Source: a virus
Reading direction: 5' to 3' (one strand)
IMG/VR virus record: IMGVR_UViG_3300023313_000029
Coordinates: 1-23,451 of that record
DNA: 23,451 nucleotides
The position numbers were made by a program, and so were the translations under genes. The notes beneath the pieces were generated by a model. It did no database searches. It had not been told where the DNA came from and saw only the letters and a program-made list of their open reading frames with translations. Shown in pieces: positions 6,292-11,827 of this stretch. Numbering within the stretch: the first letter of the stretch is position 1; each line of letters begins with the position of its first letter.

Positions 6292-7259
6292 AAAATATTA
6301 CACAAAAATTTGAGATAAAGGCACATAACGATGAAACGGGAACCTTTACCGCTTATGCAAATGTATTCAACATCAAAGATGAAGCCAACGATGTAACAAT
6401 GAAAGGCGCTTTTATTAATACAATCGCTGAACATAAAGCTAAGCAAACTATGCCTAAACTATTAGCGCAGCATGGTCATACATCTATGCCTATCGGTGTT
6501 ATTACTGATATGGAAGAAGATGAAAAGGGTCTTAAAATATCAGGCAAATTTGCATTAGGCACACAAGCTGGTAAAGAGGCTTATGAACTTGTTGTGATGA
6601 AAGCTATCGACTCATTCAGCATTGGCTTTGTGACAGTCGAATCAAAAAACGATGTGTTTGACGGGGAATCCGTTAGGGCATTATTAGAATTAGACGTTAA
6701 AGAAGTGTCATTAGTGACTTTCGCGTGTAATGAGGACTCTAAAATAGAGTCTATCAAAAGTGCATTATTAAATAATAGTGTTACTCCCAAAATGGTACAA
6801 GGTGCATTACAAGAATCTGGTTTGACAAATCGACAAGCAGAAAAAGCAATGCAACAAATCAAACGTATAGATTTGTCAACAAAGGAGTCAGAAATGACAC
6901 AAAAAGAAAAGGTTGATACAGGTGAAGTTGTTACTGAAACTGTTGAAACTAAAACTGAAACTAAGACTATAGAAGAAAAAGCTGGTTATTGGATGCGTGA
7001 ATGCTTACAAGATCCTGTGATTTCTCTTAAATGTTTATTGGAGGTGATTTCTTATCTGCCACCAACTACTCATGCTGCAATGCTTGAGATAGCCGAAGTT
7101 GGTCGGTTAGAGCAATTATCTGCTCTAGGCTATGAAGTAGAAACCGTAGAAGAAACAACTAAAGATATGCACGATGATAATACAGAAGAAAAATCATCAG
7201 CAGAAACAAAAGAAACAAAATTATCACTAACCGACACTCAAGGTTGGTTTAAAGAATAG
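6288..7259 (+). CDS. prohead protease with C-terminal extension
   Basis: This 323-residue protein is an HK97-type (U35/S78-like) maturation protease that trims the capsid precursor inside the prohead. The first 160 residues hold the enzyme: a conserved His region (LLAQHGHTSMPIGV, about 58-71), IDSFSIGF (about 106-113, with the probable nucleophile in SFS), and ELDVKEVSLVTFACN (about 133-147). Beyond residue 170 is an extension unusual for the shortest members of the family: a linker, then a Lys/Glu/Thr-rich acidic part. An in-frame ATG at 6894 with a perfect AAGGAG site could also produce the last 121 residues separately. It overlaps the portal gene by four bases and is followed by the hairpin-bearing gap before the capsid gene. 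Confidence 0.9.
   Translation: MKNITQKFEIKAHNDETGTFTAYANVFNIKDEANDVTMKGAFINTIAEHKAKQTMPKLLAQHGHTSMPIGVITDMEEDEKGLKISGKFALGTQAGKEAYELVVMKAIDSFSIGFVTVESKNDVFDGESVRALLELDVKEVSLVTFACNEDSKIESIKSALLNNSVTPKMVQGALQESGLTNRQAEKAMQQIKRIDLSTKESEMTQKEKVDTGEVVTETVETKTETKTIEEKAGYWMRECLQDPVISLKCLLEVISYLPPTTHAAMLEIAEVGRLEQLSALGYEVETVEETTKDMHDDNTEEKSSAETKETKLSLTDTQGWFKE
6894..7259 (+). CDS. putative internal-start product of the protease gene; scaffold-like
   Basis: ATG 6894 is in frame with the protease gene and preceded at six bases by AAGGAG (6882-6887), a better ribosome binding site than that of the full-length gene. It would yield a 121-residue acidic protein (starting MTQKEKVDTGEVV) with a Thr/Glu/Lys-rich N-terminus, a short folded, hydrophobic middle with Cys and Pro, and an acidic C-terminus. 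Lambda makes its scaffold Nu3 in this way, from an internal start in the protease gene C. Here a scaffold role is inference. The major capsid protein also carries an N-terminal coiled-coil delta-like domain, so this product may have another task or none. Confidence 0.45.
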   Translation: MTQKEKVDTGEVVTETVETKTETKTIEEKAGYWMRECLQDPVISLKCLLEVISYLPPTTHAAMLEIAEVGRLEQLSALGYEVETVEETTKDMHDDNTEEKSSAETKETKLSLTDTQGWFKE

Positions 7260-7326
7260 TGGGTTAACCATAATTCTAATCCTCGGTTAATCATAACCAC
7301 AATTGTTGTAGTGGGTTATCCATAAT
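7258..7326 (+). promoter_or_regulatory. repeat and hairpin region upstream of the capsid gene
   Basis: AGTGGGTTAWCCATAAT occurs twice, at 7258-7274 and 7310-7326, with one mismatch. Between them ATAACCAC (7293-7300) can pair with GTGGGTTAT (7311-7319) with one bulged G. Each copy ends in CATAAT, one base from a -10 box, but no matching -35 is seen. Possible roles are a phage-specific promoter, an mRNA-processing hairpin or a regulator site for capsid expression. An A-rich leader with only a weak AGG site follows to the ATG at 7367. Confidence 0.4.
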
Positions 7327-7366
7327 AACAAAAAAATAAAAACAAATAAAACAGGTAAAATCCACA

Positions 7367-8641
7367 ATGGAATTAAATAAAGATATTCAAGATGCAGTAG
7401 CAACTATTGCAGAAGAAAAAGCACAATTAGTATCAGTAGAACTTAAAACAGCTCAAGAATCATTTGAAGCTAAAAATACTGAACTAAACACTCAGATCGA
7501 AGAAGTTAAAAACTTAACTGCTGATCTTGAAGCAAAATTAGCTGCACAGACAGTTGAAACTAAAGAAGTTAGCACTGAATTTGATGTTAAATCAGCTAAC
7601 GTAGCATTAAAAGCTGCTATGACAGGTGATAAAGCTGTAGAAATTAAAGCTTTAACAATCGCTGGCGGTGAAGCATTAGGTATTGATAACGAATTGGGTC
7701 GTACAGTAATTGAACGCGCCCGTGAAAATGTTGCAATTTTGGGTGCTGTTGGTAGTAAGTCAGTTGGTAGTGTTAACTATCGTGAATTAGTATTGCGTAC
7801 ATACCCTGCTACTGCCGAAACTGGTGAGAATACTACACTAGCTGGCGCTGATTGGAGTGCTACTGCAACTCAAACTTATGTTGAAGTTGTAATGAAAGTC
7901 GGCAAGCAGTATTGCAAGCCACAAATTACTGATGAAGCAGTAAGTGATCCACATATTGATATTTTCGCTCATTTGGAATCGTTACTAGCGGAAGAAGTTG
8001 GTCGTTATTGGGCGCAACAAGTATTGGCTGGTAATGGATCTGCTAATCAAATCAAAGGTATTTTAACTAATGCAGTTGGCGCAGCCGCCTCATTAGGTCA
8101 CATGGATACTCGTGATCCATCTGTAGCAGAGGAGGGAGTTTTAGGTGAATCGTGGAAAGATAATGCCACTCGCGATCCTGAAATCTTCCCTGTTGTTCCT
8201 AGTGGCGTGTTGGGTGCTTTCCCTGCAACATCATTAGCATTCATGGATAAATTGATTGATATTACAGCAGCACTTCCAAGTAATTACTTGAATAATGCTT
8301 CATGGACTATGAATAGACGCACCCTAGCATCTATTCGCAAATTGCGTGATACTCAAGAGCGCCCATTGGTACAGTTTGAGGGTGGTGCTTTCAACTTAAT
8401 TGGTTATCCAATTATCTTAGAAGATTATATGCCTAATGCTGCTCAAGATGCGTTCCCTATCATCTTTGGTGATTTAGAAAAAGCATACAAGTTAATCAAT
8501 ATTGATGAAACTTATTTAATTGACCCTTACAGTGTTGATGGTGCAGTTCAGCTTAAATCAACTACCCGTAAAGGTTCATTGATTGGTAACAACGATGCAA
8601 TTGTAGTTTTCCAAACTACTGATGCTGATGGTTTAGTATAA
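7367..8641 (+). CDS. major capsid protein, HK97 fold
   Basis: This 424-residue major capsid protein builds the icosahedral shell. Residues 10-65 are a Glu/Ala/Lys-rich coiled coil, matching the HK97 delta domain that acts as scaffold and is removed by the protease, probably somewhere before or around FDVKSANVALKAA. Family signatures follow: an N-arm region, WSATATQTYVEVVMKVGKQY, the helix LLAEEVGRYWAQQVLAGNG, then SWTMNRRTLASIRKLRD (about 307-323) and FNLIGYPIILEDYMP (about 343-357). Ahead of the SWTMNRR motif is a Pro/Gly/Asp-rich stretch (about residues 245-285) that looks longer than in the smallest homologues. The ribosome binding site is weak. An intrinsic terminator follows the stop by about 20 bases, so this gene ends a transcription unit or is expressed at a different level from its neighbours. 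Confidence 0.95.
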   Translation: MELNKDIQDAVATIAEEKAQLVSVELKTAQESFEAKNTELNTQIEEVKNLTADLEAKLAAQTVETKEVSTEFDVKSANVALKAAMTGDKAVEIKALTIAGGEALGIDNELGRTVIERARENVAILGAVGSKSVGSVNYRELVLRTYPATAETGENTTLAGADWSATATQTYVEVVMKVGKQYCKPQITDEAVSDPHIDIFAHLESLLAEEVGRYWAQQVLAGNGSANQIKGILTNAVGAAASLGHMDTRDPSVAEEGVLGESWKDNATRDPEIFPVVPSGVLGAFPATSLAFMDKLIDITAALPSNYLNNASWTMNRRTLASIRKLRDTQERPLVQFEGGAFNLIGYPIILEDYMPNAAQDAFPIIFGDLEKAYKLINIDETYLIDPYSVDGAVQLKSTTRKGSLIGNNDAIVVFQTTDADGLV

Positions 8642-8661
8642 TTTTATCCTAAATTAATTAT

Positions 8662-8684
8662 AGGGCGCTAAGCGCCCTTTTATT
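8662..8684 (+). terminator. rho-independent terminator after the capsid gene
   Basis: AGGGCGC (8662-8668), loop TAA and GCGCCCT (8672-8678) form a 7-bp GC-rich stem followed by TTTATTT. This is a standard intrinsic terminator. It is the only GC-rich hairpin with a T-run in the window and probably lowers transcription into the connector and tail genes. Confidence 0.9.
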
Positions 8685-8695
8685 TAGGAGTTATT

Positions 8696-9244
8696 ATGAT
8701 CACTAAACAAACATCATATCCAATTTTAGATGTTGTTGATATTGACCAAGCATTAGAACATTCAAGAATAACAGAAGTCGAAGATGAAGTAATGGTTGAA
8801 ATGGCATTAGAATCTGCTCATTCATCCGTCCAACAATGGCTAAATAGAAAAATAGTTACTACAACTATGCGTGGTATAGAACCAATCTTCAAAAAAGAAA
8901 TAGTTTTACCATATCCACCTATCCAGTCAGTTGAAAGTGTTACATATACAGATGCTAATGATGTCTCTCAAACATTAAATATTACGGATTACTCATTCGA
9001 TGATATTACAGGATCAGTAAAATTCAAAACCGACCTATCAAAATATAAAGATTTTATTGTTAATTATACATGTGGATATAACGCCACTGATGTTATTCCC
9101 CCTGCTGTGAAACATGCCATAAGAATGACTTTCGCTACATTATATGAAATGCGAGAAGATGCTTTAACAGGCACACAGATTAATGAAGTTCCAGTATCAG
9201 CTAGAAACATCATTAAATCATTCAGAGTAAGGAGTACATCGTAA
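8696..9244 (+). CDS. head-tail connector (HK97 gp6-like adaptor)
   Basis: This 182-residue protein is probably the first neck ring under the portal. It has the family pattern: an N-terminal helix region reading HSRITEVEDEVMVEMALESA, then Ser/Gln/Trp (about 46-50), LPYPPIQSVESVTYTD (about 72-87) giving beta strands, VNYTCGYNATDVIPPAVKHAI (about 122-142) and a C-terminal helix running to VSARNIIKSFR. The order helix, beta hairpin, YxCG..., Pro-Pro, long helix is typical of the gp6/gp15 connector family. An AGGAG site lies upstream, shortly after the capsid terminator. Its stop overlaps the next start as TAATG. Confidence 0.85.
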   Translation: MITKQTSYPILDVVDIDQALEHSRITEVEDEVMVEMALESAHSSVQQWLNRKIVTTTMRGIEPIFKKEIVLPYPPIQSVESVTYTDANDVSQTLNITDYSFDDITGSVKFKTDLSKYKDFIVNYTCGYNATDVIPPAVKHAIRMTFATLYEMREDALTGTQINEVPVSARNIIKSFRVRSTS

Positions 9245-9576
9245 TGGCTGTTAGTTCAGGAAAGTATAGACATAGAATTAAAATATATAAAACGGCAAAG
9301 ATTCGTGATGAATTTGGCGGTTCTACTAATCAAAGAACGCTTGTTGCTAATCCGTGGTGCAAACTTAGAGTATTAGCTGATGTTGAATATGCAAACCTAA
9401 CAACAGTAGCACAAACAAGAATTGAATTTGAAGTTAGATATAGTAGTTTAATTGATAACCCTACTGATGATATGTGGATCTCATTTAAGAATGAAGAATA
9501 CGATATTATATCAACGATAAATGTTAACGAGATCAATGAAAAATTGCTAATCGTTGGTAAACAGCGAGGTGTATAA
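9244..9576 (+). CDS. head closure / head-tail joining protein
   Basis: This 110-residue, all-beta protein fits the phage head-tail joining family (SPP1 gp16, HK97 gp7-like), a small ring below the connector that helps keep DNA in the head. The signature start SGKYRHRIKIYKTAKIRDEFGG, then a short WCKLRVL strand, RIEFEVRYSS and the ending YDIISTINVNEINEKLLIVGKQR match the usual order for this family. It is coupled by TAATG overlaps on both sides to the connector and to the tail-terminator-like gene, as in many siphovirus neck operons. Confidence 0.8.
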   Translation: MAVSSGKYRHRIKIYKTAKIRDEFGGSTNQRTLVANPWCKLRVLADVEYANLTTVAQTRIEFEVRYSSLIDNPTDDMWISFKNEEYDIISTINVNEINEKLLIVGKQRGV

Positions 9577-9950
9577 TGTCATTTATAGTCGATATAAAAA
9601 CACATCTTGAAAGTAATACAGGATTATTAGCCTATCCATTTCACATTCCAAAAAATGAACCATTACCAGCAATACAATACGATGAAGTTTCTAACATAAG
9701 AGATAGCGATTCTAATTTATCAGAATCAAATATCCGTCATATTAGAATGCAATTCACGATTGTATCAACAACAACAAAAACTACATTAGATTTAAAAGAT
9801 CAAATTGAAAATCTCTATGAGAATTATTCAGGATTAATAGGCACATCTAAAGTATTAATTTCAAGGCTACAAACTTCTGTAGCTTTATACAACTCACAAT
9901 TACTAACTTATGAATACGCTATAGATGTGGTATTCAAAGTATTATTATAA
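9576..9950 (+). CDS. tail terminator / tail completion protein
   Basis: This 124-residue protein lies just before the major tail gene, where siphoviruses carry the tail terminator (lambda gpU-like or DUF3168-like) that caps the tube at the head side. It starts with a helix (FIVDIKTHLESNTG), then a Pro-rich IPKNEPLPAIQYDEVS strand, HIRMQFTIVSTT (about residues 55-66), a helix, and a C-terminal beta part ending EYAIDVVFKVLL. That helix-strand-helix-strand order suits the family, but no single residue proves it. Its stop is followed by two further in-frame stops, so it cannot read through into the next gene. Confidence 0.7.
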   Translation: MSFIVDIKTHLESNTGLLAYPFHIPKNEPLPAIQYDEVSNIRDSDSNLSESNIRHIRMQFTIVSTTTKTTLDLKDQIENLYENYSGLIGTSKVLISRLQTSVALYNSQLLTYEYAIDVVFKVLL

Positions 9951-9951
9951 T

Positions 9952-9968
9952 TCAAGCTAAGTGCTTGA
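9952..9968 (+). other. small hairpin upstream of the major tail gene
   Basis: TCAAGC (9952-9957) and GCTTGA (9963-9968) pair around a 5-base loop, ending two bases before the AGGA ribosome binding site (9971-9974). It could shape translation of the unusual ATT-started major tail gene, or just separate it from the previous gene. It is too small and lacks a T-run for a terminator. Confidence 0.4.
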
Positions 9969-9980
9969 TAAGGAACTATT

Positions 9981-10424
9981 ATTGCAGGTTTAATCGACAT
10001 TTCAGTTGCAAATTATACAAAATTAGAATACACAACTGATGCTGGAACAACATGGGTCACAGTAACCGATGTTCAAAGTATCGGTGAATTATCAGATGAA
10101 AAGACAATCATTGATGTTCAAGAATATGGTGTATCTTATTTACGTAAATTAGTCGGTACAGCTAATGCTGGTCCACTTGAGGTTGTTGTAAATCACAATC
10201 CAGCGGAACCAACACACACTTACTTACTTAACTCATATAAAAATGGAACATTAGAAACATTTAGATTAGTTATGACAGAACCAACAGGTTTAATTGGCTC
10301 ATATATTAAATTTAATGGTTTTGTTGGCTCTAAATCCGCAGGTAATGAATTTGATGCTGCTCGTACTTTAACATTCAGTATTGCTATTGACGGTGCATTA
10401 TTAGATCCAGTTACTTTACCATAA
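9981..10424 (+). CDS. major tail protein (tail tube), apparent ATT start
   Basis: This 147-residue tail-tube protein polymerises around the tape measure. The frame reads AGLIDISVANYTKLEYTTD, then WVTVTDVQSIGELSDEK, GVSYLRKLVG, TYLLNSYKNGTLETFRLVM and ends with FDAARTLTFSIAIDGAL, a beta-rich pattern typical of tube proteins, at the expected place before the gp10-like and chaperone genes. The frame has stops just upstream (TAA 9969-9971) and no ATG, GTG or TTG until about residue 97. Translation must therefore begin at ATT 9981 (AGGA six bases before) or ATT 9978. A rare ATT start for what should be the most abundant tail protein is odd. A hairpin follows the stop. Confidence 0.8.
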   Translation: MAGLIDISVANYTKLEYTTDAGTTWVTVTDVQSIGELSDEKTIIDVQEYGVSYLRKLVGTANAGPLEVVVNHNPAEPTHTYLLNSYKNGTLETFRLVMTEPTGLIGSYIKFNGFVGSKSAGNEFDAARTLTFSIAIDGALLDPVTLP

Positions 10425-10430
10425 TTATGA

Positions 10431-10457
10431 ATAATGCACTCGTAATGGGTGCATTAT
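10431..10457 (+). terminator. hairpin after the major tail gene
   Basis: ATAATGCAC (10431-10439) and GTGCATTAT (10449-10457) form a 9-bp perfect stem with a 9-base loop just after the major tail gene. There is no T-run, so it is more likely an mRNA-stabilising 3' hairpin or partial attenuator than a full terminator. The next gene's AAGGAA site lies just downstream. Confidence 0.5.
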
Positions 10458-10473
10458 CCAATTAAGGAATATC

Positions 10474-11064
10474 ATGGCTAGAAGTCCAATAATAACAACA
10501 ACTAAAGTTACAGGGTTAAAAGAATTAGACAACATGCTTAATCAATTAACACATAAAAATTTTAGAAAACAAGCATTAATGAATTCTGGCAGAACAGCAA
10601 TGGCTCAAATGTTAGCAGATGCCATAACAGGCGCACCTATGCTTAGTGGTGAAAATTTAGATAAAAACCCTAATGTTAAGGCTGGTACATTAAAAAATGA
10701 TATTAAATATGTTGGAAAATATAACCTATCACCAAAAATTAAAGCATCAGGTCGTGGTAAAGGCAGAGCGCAGCCATTAAAGGCGTATGAATATATCGGT
10801 CGAATAATGACAGGTAAAGCATCAGAGGGATATTCTATTCCAGTTGAATACGGGCGTGATGAATTCATAGCTGTTAGGACTGTAGTGTTTGGTCGTGATG
10901 TTGCTCCATACGAAGTAAAAATAGCAAAAATAAAACCACAACCATTCATGCGACAAGCATTAGATAACAACTCAAAATCAAGTATACAAATATTTCAAAA
11001 TGAAATGACTAAAAATATATTCGACAGAGTAAAAAGACAAAGAAAAATCAGGAGAAAAAAATGA
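10474..11064 (+). CDS. HK97 gp10-like neck/tail protein
   Basis: This 196-residue protein matches the HK97 gp10-like family of neck or tail-completion proteins. Family marks are GLKELDNMLNQL near the N-terminus (about 14-25), a helix with MAQMLADAI, a Leu-Lys-Asn segment for the GxLxxxI pattern (about 71-76), IPVEYGRDE (about 122-130) and PQPFMRQALDNN (about 154-165). The C-terminus is very basic. In many siphoviruses this gene lies before the tail terminator and major tail genes; here it follows the major tail gene. Its stop overlaps the chaperone start as ATGA. Confidence 0.8.
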   Translation: MARSPIITTTKVTGLKELDNMLNQLTHKNFRKQALMNSGRTAMAQMLADAITGAPMLSGENLDKNPNVKAGTLKNDIKYVGKYNLSPKIKASGRGKGRAQPLKAYEYIGRIMTGKASEGYSIPVEYGRDEFIAVRTVVFGRDVAPYEVKIAKIKPQPFMRQALDNNSKSSIQIFQNEMTKNIFDRVKRQRKIRRKK

Positions 11065-11369
11065 TAACAAAAGAAATGTTATTCAGTAGAAAAACAAAAA
11101 TTGAAAAGGTATTTATCAAATCACTAGACGATCATATTTATGTTCGAGAATTTGTTGTATCTGAACGAAATAAATTAAGAGATATTGATAATATTGATTA
11201 TCAGTTTCTTAGCCTAATATTAGGCATTTGTGATAAAGATGGCAAAGCTATTTTTACATACGAAGATATTCCACAAATGGAAAAAATGTCACAATTAGTA
11301 GCAGATGAATTATTCCTTGCTGTGGTTAAAACTAATGATCCAGATGATAAAGATGCTATAAAAAAGTAA
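11061..11369 (+). CDS. tail assembly chaperone, short form (gpG-like)
   Basis: This 102-residue protein lies between the gp10-like and tape-measure genes, the standard place for the lambda gpG-type chaperone that coats the tape measure during tail assembly. It is acidic and helical, with FVVSERNKLRDIDNIDYQFL and a C-terminal acidic patch, as in other G-type proteins. The frame ends at TAA 11367-11369 immediately after A AAA AAG, so most ribosomes make this short form. It overlaps the upstream gene by four bases. Confidence 0.85.
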   Translation: MITKEMLFSRKTKIEKVFIKSLDDHIYVREFVVSERNKLRDIDNIDYQFLSLILGICDKDGKAIFTYEDIPQMEKMSQLVADELFLAVVKTNDPDDKDAIKK

Positions 11370-11818
11370 TAAGGAATTCATATAGAAAATTCCAATTACA
11401 ATTATCAGTAAGTTTAAGTCAACCGATTGAATACATCGAGCAAATGCCTGAAAGTGTCATTAATGAATACATGGCACTTAATGTTATATCCCCGTTTATA
11501 TATGATGCTCAATCATATCGAGAGGGTTTGATTGCTACGTTATTATATAACAATAACATTACAAAAAAATCAGACTCAAAATCAGTCAGTGATTTATTCC
11601 CATATTTATCCAATGACATTCCTGAATATTTGGAAGATGAACGCATCATTAAAGCCAAAGCATTAATGAAATCTATTCGTTGTCACACTATTACTAAAAC
11701 TTACCAAAAAAGTTATGACAGTGTATCAAAGGCAATCAGAGAAGAAATTCAAATAGAGAAAAAGAAAAATAAACCAGATATTTATGTTATTTCAAAATTA
11801 GAAGATATTATAAACTAA
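11061..11818 (+). CDS. tail assembly chaperone, -1 frameshift fusion (gpGT-like)
   Basis: Slipping back one base at A AAA AAG (11360-11366) joins the G-type frame to the downstream frame, which is open from 11351 through the stop at 11816-11818. The predicted fusion is about 252 residues. The T-part begins VIRNSYRKFQLQLSVSLSQP and continues IEYIEQMPESVINEYMALN, the usual gpT-like pattern (Phe-Arg-x-x-Gln-Leu, then Pro and a Pro-Phe after MALNVIS). An ATG at 11444 could give a 124-residue part alone, but it has no good ribosome binding site and would lose the family-typical start. As in lambda, a small amount of the fusion would bind the tape measure and recruit tube protein. Confidence 0.85.
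11360..11393 (+). promoter_or_regulatory. -1 ribosomal frameshift signal
   Basis: A AAA AAG lies at 11360-11366 in the exact phase X XXY YYZ, with the zero-frame stop TAA next. Six bases after it, GGAATT (11373-11378) pairs with AATTCC (11388-11393) around a 9-base loop, a plausible stimulatory stem-loop although short and AT-rich. The same heptamer works in E. coli dnaX. No upstream Shine-Dalgarno stimulator is obvious. Confidence 0.85.
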
Positions 11819-11827
11819 GGAGTCAAT

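Noticed and set aside
9948-9980. Read-through from the tail-terminator gene into the major tail frame
   Set aside because: Both lie in the same frame, but three in-frame stops (9948-9950, 9966-9968, 9969-9971) separate them.
10605-10970. 121-codon open frame on the minus strand
   Set aside because: It lies wholly inside the gp10-like gene, which has clear family motifs; Cys/Ser/Pro-rich composition is typical of a shadow frame.
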